A stretch of 64,000 nucleotides of DNA from Acidobacteriota bacterium (GCA_021792135.1 JAJYVF010000016.1:1-64000), one strand, 5' to 3'. Numbered from the stretch's first letter, positions 1 to 8,830 are shown. Numbers and translations: made by a program. The notes: a model not told the origin generated them from the sequence alone.

Positions 1-102
1 GCGGTTCTGAATCCGGCATGGGCGGACAGGCTGGGTATACCCCGTCTCGGTTGACCTCAACTTCCTGAACCGCCCGCTGCGGACCCGCATGCCGGGTGGT
101 GT

Positions 103-137
103 GGCAGGGGAGAGCGGCCATCCGCTCCCCCTCTGCC
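103..137 (-). terminator. Hairpin downstream of the M13 peptidase gene
   Basis: An inverted repeat pairs 103-117 with 122-137 around the loop CCAT. On the minus strand the core is GGGGGAGCGG ATGG CCGCTCTCCCC, with one bulge. It begins just past the stop of the peptidase gene. There is no clear T tract, so it could be a weak terminator or a 3'-end stabilising hairpin. Confidence 0.45.
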
Positions 138-141
138 GATC

Positions 142-2238
142 CTACCAGATGCGGATCCGCTGGTCGGGAGGCAGGTAGAGCGTCTGGCCGGGCTGGACGT
201 CGAAGGCCTTGTACCAGGCGTCGGCGTTGCGGACCGTGTAGGCGCGGAACTGCGGGGGTGAGTGTGAATCCGTGAGAACCTGGCGGCGGAGTGTGGCTTC
301 GCGGGCCTTCGAGCCCCAGTCCTGCCCGTAGGCGATGTAGAACTGCTGATCGCCGGTGAAACCCTCCTGCACGGGCGCCGCTTTGCCGTGCAGCGAGGCG
401 TGAAAGGCGTCCCAGGCCGCGGCAATGCCGCCGAGGTCCGCAATGTTCTCGTCGATGGTCTGTTTGCCGTTGACGTGCACGCCGGCGATTTCGTAGGTGT
501 CGTATTGCATCTCCAGCTTCTCGGCCTGCTGCTCGAAGTGCGCGTGGTCGGCAGGCGTCCACCAGTTGCGAACGCGGCCCCTCGAGTCGAAGGCGCTGCC
601 CTCGGCGTCGAACGTGTGGCTGATCTCGTGGCCGATGATGGCGCCGATGGCTCCGTAGTTGGCGGCGGCGGGCGCTTTAGGATCGAAGAAGGGCGGCTGC
701 AGGATGGCGGCGGGGAAGCTGAGCGCGTTCTGCAGCGGCAGGTTCACCGCGTTGACGGTTTGTGGCTCCATCGTCCACGCGTGGCGATCGACGGGCTGCC
801 CGATGCGCGCGAGCCAGTAGTGGTATTTCCACAGACCAGCGCGCCAGGAGTTGCCGAAGGCGTCGCTGGGGCGAACTTCGTAACTGGAGTAGTCGTTCCA
901 GGTCTCCGGATAGCCGATGCCGATATAGAGCGAATCCAGCTTGGCCTGGGCTTCGGCGCGCGTAGAGGGCGCGAGCCAGGTGAGCGCAGCGAGGCGCTTG
1001 TGATAGGCGGTGACAAGGTTGGCGACCATCGCCTCTGCCTGTGCCTTCGCCTCCGGCGAGAAGTACTTCTGCGCGTAGATCTGGCCGACGGCATCGCCGA
1101 GATCGGAATTGACCCGAGCGACGGCGCGCTGCCAGCGCGGGCGCTGCTCCTTGACACCGGACATGACCGTGCCGAAGAAGGAGAACTGCTCGTCGGCGAC
1201 GGGGCGGCCGAGGACAGAGGCGTAATCCTCGACGAGGTGGTAGGCGAGCCAGTCCTTCCAGGTGTCGACCGGCGTGGAGGCAACGAGCGCGGACTCGCCT
1301 GTGAGCGCGGTGGGCGTCCACACCATGAACTCCTGCTGACTGCCGAGGCCGGCTGCTTCAAAATAGGCATCCCAGTCGAGGCCCGGAGCTTTGGCCGCGA
1401 AGTCGGCGCGATGCCAGAGATTGTTGGCTCTGGCGATGTCCTCGATATCTGCAAGCGAAACGTGGGTCTCGGCGATGGCATGCTCAAGAGCGACAACGCG
1501 GGCGGCGCGGGCCTCGGCATCGTTGAGGCCGGCGGAGCGAAGCATAGCCGCGACATGGGTCAGGTACTTCGCGCGGATCTCCTTCATGCGCCCCGTCTCA
1601 TCGAGGTAGTAGCCCTCGCTGGGCATCTCGAGACCGCCCTGGAGGAGGTAAGGCATGTAATGCGTGGAGTCGCTGAAGCCGGGCGCGACCCAGAGGCCGA
1701 AGAGGTTGGGCGTGGAGAAGATGGCGTTGTTCAGCATGTCGACGTCGGCGCGCAGCGTGCCGCCGAGGGCGACGGCGAGGTCGTGGCGGTTGTGAATCGC
1801 GGCAATGGCGGCCAGATGCGGCTGGAGCGGCTGGATACCGAGAGCATCGATGCGCGACTCGTCCATGAAGGCGTTGTAGAGGTCGGCGATTTTGCGGGCG
1901 TTCGAACCGGCGGGAGCATTGGATTTGGCGGCTTCCTGGATGATGGCGGCGACGTTTTTATTGCTGCGATCATCCAGGGAGGTGAAGACGCCGATGCCGG
2001 CGCGGTCGGCGGGGATTGGGGTGCGGGCGATCCATCCCCCGTTGGCATAGAGGTAGAAATTGTCGCCGGGTTTGACGGCGGGATCCATGCTGGCGACGCG
2101 AATGCCGTGGGCATCGTGGGGATGCCTAACCGCGTCTGCAGGATCCTGTGCGGCGGCGAGGGAGATGGCGAGCAGGGCGGACACAAAAAGAACGGCAGAC
2201 GCGCGCAAACGCGTCGCGAGAAGCGGGCGGGAGGGCAT
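142..2238 (-). CDS. M13 family zinc metallopeptidase (PepO/neprilysin-like), exported
   Basis: A 698-aa zinc endopeptidase of the neprilysin/PepO family, expected to cleave small peptides outside the cytoplasm. The zinc motif HEISH is at about residues 537-541 and the third-ligand motif ENIADLGG follows about 60 residues later. The NAVNLPLQNALSFPAAILQP stretch upstream is also typical, and the protein ends in Trp as the family does. An N-terminal hydrophobic segment ending in ALLAISLAAAQ looks like a signal peptide. I chose the ATG at 2238 because GGAG precedes it and the signal peptide starts there; the frame stays open upstream to 2601 but codes for nothing family-like. The length fits the family. 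It stands alone and is divergent from malic enzyme. Confidence 0.93.
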   Translation of the reverse strand: MPSRPLLATRLRASAVLFVSALLAISLAAAQDPADAVRHPHDAHGIRVASMDPAVKPGDNFYLYANGGWIARTPIPADRAGIGVFTSLDDRSNKNVAAIIQEAAKSNAPAGSNARKIADLYNAFMDESRIDALGIQPLQPHLAAIAAIHNRHDLAVALGGTLRADVDMLNNAIFSTPNLFGLWVAPGFSDSTHYMPYLLQGGLEMPSEGYYLDETGRMKEIRAKYLTHVAAMLRSAGLNDAEARAARVVALEHAIAETHVSLADIEDIARANNLWHRADFAAKAPGLDWDAYFEAAGLGSQQEFMVWTPTALTGESALVASTPVDTWKDWLAYHLVEDYASVLGRPVADEQFSFFGTVMSGVKEQRPRWQRAVARVNSDLGDAVGQIYAQKYFSPEAKAQAEAMVANLVTAYHKRLAALTWLAPSTRAEAQAKLDSLYIGIGYPETWNDYSSYEVRPSDAFGNSWRAGLWKYHYWLARIGQPVDRHAWTMEPQTVNAVNLPLQNALSFPAAILQPPFFDPKAPAAANYGAIGAIIGHEISHTFDAEGSAFDSRGRVRNWWTPADHAHFEQQAEKLEMQYDTYEIAGVHVNGKQTIDENIADLGGIAAAWDAFHASLHGKAAPVQEGFTGDQQFYIAYGQDWGSKAREATLRRQVLTDSHSPPQFRAYTVRNADAWYKAFDVQPGQTLYLPPDQRIRIW

Positions 2239-2578
2239 AGGAACGGCTCCGTTACGGAGGAGATGGGGCGCGGATGAGCGGCGCGAGCAACCCAGGATCA
2301 TAGCACGGAGATGAGGAACGAAAACGTCAGGCTGGCGCTGGACCAGAGAAGCAGAATCGCTCCGCAAAGGACCGGCCGGCCGGGCGAGCGGGACAAGGTT
2401 CCGCGCCTGACTGGTTTGGCGGAGTCTGTTCTCCCCCACGCGGAAGGACTTCGGTAACCGCCGGCGGGCGGTTCCGTGCCGGCATGCTCGATCGACAGGA
2501 GTAAACTGCAGGGTTTGCCGGGATCCTCCTTTCGTCCGGAGGTTCCCCGGCACTGCATCTTTTCTGCTGGAGGCGCCC

Positions 2579-4258
2579 ATGGCGGAGCCGGTGATCCGCA
2601 CCAGACTTTATGGTTTTACCCTGCTGAACCACCCCCGCCTGAACAAAGGCACCGCATTCACAGAAGCAGAGCGCGACGCCTTTGATCTGCACGGTCTCCT
2701 TCCCCCGCACGTGGGCACCATCGAGGAACAGATCGCCCGCCGCAAGAAGGTCTTCGATCAGATGAAGACCCCTTTTGAGAAGTACACCTTCATGCGCGAT
2801 CTGCAGGACACCAACGAAACCCTCTTCTACGCTCTGGTGACCTCGTATATCCGGGAGATGATGCCGATCGTCTACACGCCCACCGTCGGCGAAGGATGCC
2901 AGCGCTTCAGCGAAATCTGGCGCAAGCCGCGTGGACTCTTCCTGAGCTATCCCAACAAGGACCGCATGGAGAAGATCCTTTCTCATCAGCGCTACGACAA
3001 CGTGAAATGTATTGTGGTCAGCGACGGCGAGCGCATCCTCGGCCTCGGCGACCAGGGCGCAGGCGGCATGGGGATTCCCATCGGCAAGATGGCGCTGTAC
3101 ACCGCCCTGGGCGGCATCCATCACGAATACTGCCTGCCGCTGCTGCTCGACGTGGGCACCGACAACGAGGAGCGGCTCGCCGATCCCATCTACATCGGGT
3201 GGCGGCATAAGCGCGTGCGCGGGAAGGAGTATGACGAGTTCATCGCGAGCTTCGTCTCTGCGGTGGAGCGCCGCTGGCCCCATATCCTGCTGCAGTGGGA
3301 AGACTTTGCCGGAGCCAACGCCGCCCGCCTCCTGAAGCGCTACCGCGACCAGCTCTGCACCTTCAACGACGATATTCAGGGAACGGCGGCCGTGCTGCTG
3401 GCAACGCTGCTGGCGGCGGTGAAGTCGGCGGGCACACGACTGCGCGATCAGCGGATCGCGATCCTCGGCTTCGGTTCGGCCGGCATCGGCATCGCCAACC
3501 TGCTGATCAGAGCCCTCCAGGATGACGGGCTCAGCGAGCAGGAGGCCCGCGGGCGCATTTTTCCCATTGGCCGCCCCGGGTTGCTGATCGAGGGCTGTGA
3601 GGGCATCCACGAGGAGCAGCGCGAGTTTGTCCGGCCGCGCGGCAATGTCGACGGCTGGCAGGTGACGGACGTGAACCACATCGGCCTCGAAGAGGTGGTG
3701 CGCAACGGAAAGATCACTGTGCTGATCGGCGTCGCCGGCAAGGGGGGCATGTTCACCGAGGAAGCCGTGCGGGCGATGGCGAAAAATGCCGAGCGGCCGA
3801 TCATCTTCCCGCTCTCCAATCCCACCTCAAAGAGCGAAGCCACTCCGGAGGACCTGCTGAAGTGGACCGAGGGCAAGGCGCTGGTCGGAACGGGAAGCCC
3901 CTTCGAGCCGGTGAAATTCGATGGCCGCGAAATCTGCATCGATCAGACGAATAACTCCTATGTCTTCCCGGGGCTGGCGCTGGGTATCGTCGCCTGCCAG
4001 GCAAAGCGCGTTTCGGACGCGATGATCATGACGGCGGCGAAGGCGCTGGCAGGACTTTCCCCCGTCGAACAGGACCGGAACGGCAATCTGCTGCCTCCGA
4101 TGGCAAAGTCGCGGGAACTGAGCCGGGTGATTGCCGCGGCCGTGGCCCGGCAGGCCATTGTGGAGGGCCTGTCCGATCTCAGGGAGGATCAGGTCGCGGA
4201 TGCAATCGCGGCGAATGTCTGGGAGCCGAAGTATGTGCCGTACGAGCGGGAGTATTGA
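2579..4258 (+). CDS. maeA: NAD-dependent malic enzyme
   Basis: This 559-aa cytoplasmic enzyme oxidatively decarboxylates malate to pyruvate and links the TCA cycle to gluconeogenesis. The N-terminal malic domain shows YTPTVGEGCQRFSE near residue 98 and GLGDQGAGGMGIPIGKMALY. The metal-binding EDFAGANA is followed by FNDDIQGTAAV. The NAD-binding fold has ILGFGSAGIGIANLL and the late motif FPLSNPTSKSEATPED. The length matches the large E. coli MaeA/SfcA-type enzymes rather than the short bacterial form. The ATG at 2579 has TGGAGG a few bases upstream. NAD rather than NADP preference is inferred from the family. Confidence 0.95.
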   Translation: MAEPVIRTRLYGFTLLNHPRLNKGTAFTEAERDAFDLHGLLPPHVGTIEEQIARRKKVFDQMKTPFEKYTFMRDLQDTNETLFYALVTSYIREMMPIVYTPTVGEGCQRFSEIWRKPRGLFLSYPNKDRMEKILSHQRYDNVKCIVVSDGERILGLGDQGAGGMGIPIGKMALYTALGGIHHEYCLPLLLDVGTDNEERLADPIYIGWRHKRVRGKEYDEFIASFVSAVERRWPHILLQWEDFAGANAARLLKRYRDQLCTFNDDIQGTAAVLLATLLAAVKSAGTRLRDQRIAILGFGSAGIGIANLLIRALQDDGLSEQEARGRIFPIGRPGLLIEGCEGIHEEQREFVRPRGNVDGWQVTDVNHIGLEEVVRNGKITVLIGVAGKGGMFTEEAVRAMAKNAERPIIFPLSNPTSKSEATPEDLLKWTEGKALVGTGSPFEPVKFDGREICIDQTNNSYVFPGLALGIVACQAKRVSDAMIMTAAKALAGLSPVEQDRNGNLLPPMAKSRELSRVIAAAVARQAIVEGLSDLREDQVADAIAANVWEPKYVPYEREY

Positions 4259-4391
4259 AGCCCCGGGGCGAGAACCGTTCCTTGCTGAAGGAGTTTCCTG
4301 AAGGACAGCGGGACTCCTGACAGGTGGATTGCCGCACCTGTTCGCGGCGCGAGCGGTCCCCAGGCGGAAGACCCGGGGTGCGAAACCAGCC

Positions 4392-4829
4392 TTACGCAGT
4401 GGCCGCTGCGGCCAGCGATTCGCAGCGCGCCTTCAGGCTGCGGGCCTCGGTGCGGACATAATCCGCAATCCGCTTCGAGTAGAACTGGCCGAGAATCGCC
4501 CCCAGCGGGCCCTCGGTCGCGAAGGAGAGTTCAACCTCTGTTTCCGATCGATTGCCACTGAGGCGATGATCCGCAATCATCGTAGCGCCCGGAGCTTTCT
4601 GCACCCAGGTCAAGACCTCGTGGGGCGCACATTCGGTGACCTCGTAAACGCCCGGGCGAAGCTTCGGCTGGGTCACGCGATACCGCGCTCCGATCCTGAG
4701 CCCATCGGGCGTCAGCGGCTGCACGTGGAGGACCGTCGGCGTCCATGTGGGCCAGCGTTCGACGTCGGCGAGCAACTGCCAGATGGTTGCTGGGGCGGCT
4801 TTGACGATTACCCGTTCCACGATTTGCAT
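4392..4829 (-). CDS. SRPBCC family protein (polyketide cyclase/START-like)
   Basis: A 145-aa single-domain protein of the Bet v1-like SRPBCC superfamily. These proteins form a hydrophobic pocket for small lipophilic ligands, and no substrate can be named here. The start VERVIVKAAPATIWQLLADV and the following WPTWTPTVLHV are the typical first strand, helix and turn. A long C-terminal helix ends the chain. I chose the ATG at 4829 because AGGAG lies 8 bases upstream. An earlier in-frame start at 4871 would add a short charged leader without a ribosome site. It is followed at a distance by the peroxiredoxin-like gene on the same strand. Confidence 0.8.
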   Translation of the reverse strand: MQIVERVIVKAAPATIWQLLADVERWPTWTPTVLHVQPLTPDGLRIGARYRVTQPKLRPGVYEVTECAPHEVLTWVQKAPGATMIADHRLSGNRSETEVELSFATEGPLGAILGQFYSKRIADYVRTEARSLKARCESLAAAATA

Positions 4830-4923
4830 ATCGAGCGCTCCTGTTTTGCCCTTTCGGGAGGGCATTACCAAGCGATACGGCAGCAGGACGGCGGCGGTTC
4901 AGAAAATTTTCAGACGCCGAGGT

Positions 4924-5583
4924 TCATTCGGAGCGGGCGAAGGCCGGCAGACTGCGCAGCACCTCTTCCGGTTCGGGCCGAACCCGGAAATCGGCGTGCG
5001 CTTCGGCGTAAAGGATTCTCCCGCTGCCATCTACGACGTAGGTTGCAGGCAGAGGCAGTTTCCAGCTTTCATCGCCGTTGATGAAGGGGATGTTCAGCAG
5101 AATGCCGCGGTAGTAATTTCGCAGGTAAGGCGGAACGGTCCATACCAGCCCGAATTTCTCCGCAACCTCGCATCCGGCGTCGGCCAGCAGAGGGAAGGGA
5201 ATCGCATGCTGCCCGGCGGTAAAGTCGCTCTGGCGCTGGGTCTGGGGTGAAATGCCCACAACCAGGGCTCCGCGCTCGCGCAGCGCGGGATACAGATCGC
5301 GCCAGGCTTCCAGTTCGGTCACGCAATAGGGGCACCACCGCCCGCGGAAGAAGTTCACCACCAGCGGTCCCAGGGCCAGCAGGTCAGCCGAACGGACGGT
5401 CTTTCCGGAGAAGTCGGGCAGAGCGAACTGCGGCGCGATCGACCCTGCCTGGAGCATGCGGTTTTCAATCCCGCCGGCAAACAGTTCCTCGACGGCGCGT
5501 TCGGCGATCGCGAGCCGTTCGGGCTGCACGAGTGTGCGTGTCTGCGCGGTGATCTCGTCGAGCTGGTCCTGAAGATGAGCCAT
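4924..5583 (-). CDS. Peroxiredoxin-like family protein (AhpC/TSA fold)
   Basis: A 219-aa thioredoxin-fold protein, probably a thiol peroxidase or disulfide reductase of the cytoplasm. Residues 1-50 form a helical extension. The core begins at GSIAPQFALPDFSGKTV, and the active site is FFRGRWCPYC, a CxxC motif. That motif is typical of the PRX-like subgroup, whereas classical 2-Cys peroxiredoxins have one peroxidatic Cys after a Thr. Later segments LLADAGCEVAEKFGL and ATYVVDGSGRILYAEAHADF complete the fold. No signal peptide is seen. The chemistry, peroxide or other thiol exchange, is not decided by sequence. Confidence 0.85.
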   Translation of the reverse strand: MAHLQDQLDEITAQTRTLVQPERLAIAERAVEELFAGGIENRMLQAGSIAPQFALPDFSGKTVRSADLLALGPLVVNFFRGRWCPYCVTELEAWRDLYPALRERGALVVGISPQTQRQSDFTAGQHAIPFPLLADAGCEVAEKFGLVWTVPPYLRNYYRGILLNIPFINGDESWKLPLPATYVVDGSGRILYAEAHADFRVRPEPEEVLRSLPAFARSE

Positions 5584-5817
5584 CCGTTACCAGTTTAGAC
5601 GCGTTCGCGCCGCAGCCCGAAGTGGAAAGCTCCGCCTTCTGGTTACGATGGTGGGCTGCGGATGCGGCCTGGCCGACGACGGGAGGCACATGGTACCGTG
5701 GTCGACGGGCCAATGCAGATTGTCAACCCGCGTGCCGCGGAGTACTGAGGCTCCACTTCACAAAGGAAGAGTTGCCGGGAAAACACTCAAAAGCGCTCAT
5801 ACAGCGCAGGAGGAACT

Positions 5818-6471
5818 ATGCCCAATACCCCCCAGGAGGATCAGCTCGCAGTCACGGCGTTCCGTGAAATCAGCAGGCGGTACGCCGATCAGTTCAATAT
5901 GAATTCTTCAGTGAAGGGTTTCTGCCAGAGCATGATCACGGGAACGAACGTCGGGATCTATGTGAAGTTCATGGACCAGCAGCCATTCATGACGAACTTC
6001 AATATAGGCGGCAGCCAGAAACTGGGAAGCGCGTGCGCAGTGTGCGGCTTCACCGCGCCCAAAACGGGCAATAAGTACGACCGGGAGATGTACATCAACC
6101 GGCAACATGCCAATGCCAGCACGGTGATTCATGAGATGCTGCACTTCCTCACGCATCCGCAGTTCTGGATGTACATGTCGCCGCAGATCACGGAGGCGGT
6201 GACGGAGTACTTTACGCGCAAGGTGATCGGCAAGTCGAAGGAAGCGAGCTTCGATTTGTCGCAGCGCAGCGGCAGGTACGATCTCCATCACCAGTACCTC
6301 GGTCTGGGCCGGGCGGACATCAAGACGCGTAGCACCCAGGGAGCGGTGAACCCCGGCAAGGGTTACATGAAGAGGGCCTATTTCCAGGGCGATCAGTCGG
6401 CAATCGCTTTCATCAAGAAGGAGTTCCAGACGCTCGAGGAAATGCTGGGCGCCGATCCGGAAGAGAAGTAA
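5818..6471 (+). CDS. Putative zincin metallopeptidase, family not recognised
   Basis: A 217-aa soluble protein without signal peptide or membrane segment. The sequence IHEMLHFLTHPQF contains an HExxH zinc motif near residue 101. About 22 residues later ITEAVTEYFTRKV offers a Glu in the position expected for a gluzincin third ligand. A CAVCGF pair lies before the motif. The start is secure: AGGAGG stands just upstream of the ATG. It is monocistronic, between the peroxiredoxin-like and PagL-like genes, which both run the other way. It resembles stand-alone zincin domains found in some toxins and phage or secretion effectors, but I cannot place it in a family or name a substrate. Confidence 0.75.
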   Translation: MPNTPQEDQLAVTAFREISRRYADQFNMNSSVKGFCQSMITGTNVGIYVKFMDQQPFMTNFNIGGSQKLGSACAVCGFTAPKTGNKYDREMYINRQHANASTVIHEMLHFLTHPQFWMYMSPQITEAVTEYFTRKVIGKSKEASFDLSQRSGRYDLHHQYLGLGRADIKTRSTQGAVNPGKGYMKRAYFQGDQSAIAFIKKEFQTLEEMLGADPEEK

Positions 6472-6528
6472 CGCGGCCATGATTGAGGCCCGTGCAAGGA
6501 GCGGCTCCCGGCGATCGAGGGGACCGGT

Positions 6529-7317
6529 TCAGCGCCATCCCCACACATAGCTGAGCTGGATCAGCTGCGAGTCGATGCCCGGGTCGAGGGAGCCGATGCC
6601 GGCGTTCGAGAGATGATGGAAGCGGTACTCGATGCGCGTGGCATGGGTTGGATTCCGCCAGAGCTGAAAGCCGCCCCCGAAGGAGAAGGTGAAGTTGAAG
6701 GCGGAGGTGTCGAACATGGGGATGTCGCGGGGCGAGACGGCAAAGCCCGCATTCAGGCCGGCCAGGGGCTGCACGCGGGAGTGGGGCAGGAAGATCCAGC
6801 GAAACCCCAGCGGGCTGAACCCGCCCGCGTAGGTCCATCGCCGCGCATATTTGGCGGTTTCCACGACGTTAACGACGGGGCCGCCCTGCAGCTGGACCTG
6901 CCATGCCGCGACCGGGTTGACAGGGTCGAGAACCGGAATTCCGCGCCGCAGGTTATCCACCTGCGGACTCTGCCCGTCGGAGACCAGCAGAGTGGTCTGG
7001 GTCATCACGGGGTCGCTTTCCAGCATGAGCGGGCGGACCTCCGGGGACCAGTCCAGCTCGCCGAAGCGGTCCTGGTGCAGCCGCATGGAGAAGCCGCCGC
7101 CCAGGGCGAGCAGGATTCGCTTGTCCGAGTACCCCAGGAGGATGTGGCTGGAGTCCCCTGAATACTCCCCGAATGCCGACCAGGTATAAGGGGCGGACCA
7201 GACCGTCTGGCCGGGAATTTCCGCTGCATTCTGGGCGCCCGCCGCAAGGGCGGGCAGGAGGAGAGCCGTGAGCAGAAGCGCGAGCTCTGGAATGCGACGG
7301 CTTAGGAAGGGGAGCAC
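6529..7317 (-). CDS. Acyloxyacyl hydrolase / PagL-like lipid A 3-O-deacylase
   Basis: A 262-aa outer-membrane beta-barrel candidate. A signal peptide (LALLLTALLLPALAAGAQ) leads into alternating strands. Near the C terminus YRFHHLSNAG gives the His-x-Ser motif of the PagL active site, followed by DPGID, and the chain ends in an aromatic strand LIQLSYVWGWR as barrel proteins do. PagL removes the 3-O acyl chain of lipid A, remodelling LPS. The length is greater than Pseudomonas PagL because of an extended middle region. AT-rich sequence with TATATA lies just upstream of the start on the minus strand and may be its promoter. Confidence 0.8.
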   Translation of the reverse strand: MLPFLSRRIPELALLLTALLLPALAAGAQNAAEIPGQTVWSAPYTWSAFGEYSGDSSHILLGYSDKRILLALGGGFSMRLHQDRFGELDWSPEVRPLMLESDPVMTQTTLLVSDGQSPQVDNLRRGIPVLDPVNPVAAWQVQLQGGPVVNVVETAKYARRWTYAGGFSPLGFRWIFLPHSRVQPLAGLNAGFAVSPRDIPMFDTSAFNFTFSFGGGFQLWRNPTHATRIEYRFHHLSNAGIGSLDPGIDSQLIQLSYVWGWR

Positions 7318-7479
7318 GCGTCACTTCTGTCCTGAGTGGGATAGGTCTCCTCTTATATATCATTCTGCCGCCATGACGGGTTTTGTATTGGAGGCGGCGC
7401 CGGCGGAAAAAACATGAGGTGCGGGAAAAGCCGGTGATCTGTTTTCAGCGGGTTGCGAGAGGGCAGGTTCCGGCAGCGC

Positions 7480-7690
7480 TGCGGATGACTGAAAACAGGG
7501 CATCTGCGGGCCGGCCGGGATTGCAGCAGGCTGGGCCCTGTTTGCCGCAGACTCGGCCGGGATGGACGCAGATGACTGAAAGCGGATCATTTGCAGCTCA
7601 GCTGAGAGTGCCGCAGGCTCGGCTGAGATTGCAGGGGCTGCGGCCGAGATTGCGGCAGGCCCGGCCAGGATTGCGGCATCTCGGGCGGGA
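7480..7690. repeat. 21-bp imperfect tandem repeat block, copy 1
   Basis: Degenerate units of about 21 bp built around CGGCCGAGATTGCGGCAGG run through this stretch, clearest at 7595-7680. Within it 7552-7581 matches 55564-55593 with 27 of 30 identical bases. The order of the flanking units is the same in both places, so the two blocks are related copies. The 3' end of the Cys/His-protein gene on the minus strand runs into this block. I do not recognise a named element. Confidence 0.75.
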
Positions 7691-8087
7691 GGGTATCGCC
7701 GAGGAGGGTGGAGAGGAGCGAGACAAAGAGCTCGGGCTCGACGTTTTCGAGGTCCCACTGCTTTTGGGTGCGGTCAGCACGCAGGGAGGCGGCGAGGCGG
7801 AGGAGGAGTCCGCGGAGGAGGCGTCCGGCTTCGCGGTCGGAGATGCCGTTCTCGAGGAGGCTGAGGAGGATGTTCTGGAACTCGCTGGGGATCTCGGAAG
7901 GGGCGAGCCAGGGAAGCTGGCGGCTGAGACGGGCCCAGCGGCTGAGGCGGGAGTAGCGTTCGCGGCGGGGGAGGGGCGGCGGTCCGGAGAATTTCGGGCC
8001 GTGATGGCGGCAGAAGGGCTGGTTATGTACGGCGAGGCCACGGCATTTCCGGCCATTGGGCAGGGTATAGCGGCATTCGGGAGCCAT
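7587..8087 (-). CDS. Small Cys/His-motif hypothetical protein with repeat-derived tail
   Basis: A 166-aa protein whose N terminus MAPECRYTLPNGRKCRG and then FCRHHGPKF holds Cys and His spaced like a small zinc site (C-x7-8-C-x10-C-x2-HH). The middle, from about residue 50 to 130, is helical and charged. The last 30 residues are Pro/Gln/Ser heptads encoded by the 21-bp repeat block, so the stop codon lies inside the repeat. The ATG at 8087 is supported by CCGGAGGAACTGC directly upstream. Similar short proteins occur in acidobacteria as far as I recall. The function is unknown; zinc binding is inferred from residue pattern only. Confidence 0.6.
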   Translation of the reverse strand: MAPECRYTLPNGRKCRGLAVHNQPFCRHHGPKFSGPPPLPRRERYSRLSRWARLSRQLPWLAPSEIPSEFQNILLSLLENGISDREAGRLLRGLLLRLAASLRADRTQKQWDLENVEPELFVSLLSTLLGDTLPPEMPQSWPGLPQSRPQPLQSQPSLRHSQLSCK

Positions 8088-8269
8088 GCAGTTCCTCCGG
8101 TAAGGAGCGGTCCGTTGAGCGGTTAGAGGCGAGCGGATGGATCCGGTGCAGGCGTTCACCGGCCTCCGAGTTCGTTACTGCAATGCATTCGTCCTGTGGA
8201 TCGAGTTCATGGCAGGGGGAATTCCAGGCGGGTTCGAGATGCGGAGGCGGGCTACTGCGAGACGCCACA

Positions 8270-8330
8270 GGGGCTCAAGCCCGAATGTTTTTTGAAGCTT
8301 TTTCGGCATGACTGAAGTCATGCCGTGATA
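8270..8330. repeat. Dispersed palindromic intergenic repeat
   Basis: Two palindromes lie close together. GGGCTCAAGCCC is at 8271-8282. A hairpin at 8304-8325 has perfect 10-bp arms CGGCATGACT and AGTCATGCCG around GA. The pairing of a GGGCT-AGCCC box with a GGCATGACTGAAGTCATGCC box is one I recall as a frequent REP-like repeat in acidobacterial genomes. The structure is direct; the family assignment is from memory. Confidence 0.6.
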
Positions 8331-8397
8331 CAACAACAGCCACCTTCCTGCTGCTCCGCAACGTGTGAGGCCGTATCCCCTTCCTGGTGCCATGGAA

Positions 8398-8424
8398 AAA
8401 GCCTGGGACAGAATCCCAGGCTTT
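8398..8424. terminator. Strong bidirectional Rho-independent terminator without an obvious gene
   Basis: Perfect 11-bp arms AAAGCCTGGGA and TCCCAGGCTTT surround the loop CAGAA. The plus strand continues CTTTATTTC and the minus strand begins with a T run, so it could work both ways. No intact gene ends nearby: the small gene at 8087 and the permease at 8831 both point away from it. It may mark a lost gene or end an unannotated RNA. Confidence 0.8.
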
Positions 8425-8830
8425 CTTTATTTCCTATCTATATTCAGGATATCAGGTGGGGACTGAAAGTCGGCCAAATAAGATTGGCTATAAGTGGAAG
8501 ATAGCAGGGAAGATGAACTTCGGTAACTGGGCGAAAAGCTTGACAAGAAAACAGGGGATCGCTGGAAGCGGATGGCAGGTCAGCGGGTCAGCGAGGCAGC
8601 AGGTCGGCGAGTCAGGGGCGAAGCGAGCCATCCAAAGGGGGGTTCAGGAACTGAGGTGATCCGGGGCGCTTTTGCTGCGGATCAGCCGTCGGTGAGTGCA
8701 TTGGCGATTTAGCATCACGGCAGAAAACATCAGCTAAACTACTCCCGCTTCGGCCTGCACATGCCCATGAACTCTGCTAGCCATCGGCTTTGATCAGCCG
8801 ATACAATCTGTCCATCGAGGCTCAGGAGGC
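8425..8830. other. Intergenic region before the ADOP gene
   Basis: No convincing gene. The first 100 bases are less GC-rich than the surroundings. A short inverted repeat, ATCGGCT at 8783-8789 and AGCCGAT at 8796-8802, lies about 30 bases before the permease start and could be an operator or part of the leader. Nothing else recognised. Confidence 0.4.

Noticed and set aside
388-2277. A 629-codon plus-strand frame opposite the M13 peptidase.
   Set aside because: Antisense of a gene with an intact HEISH motif and signal peptide; the frame itself is Gly/Val/Asp-rich without family features.
7360-7758. Minus-strand frame reading the 21-bp repeat as Ala/Ile/Ser heptads.
   Set aside because: It overlaps the better supported Cys/His gene in another frame and lacks a start with a ribosome site.
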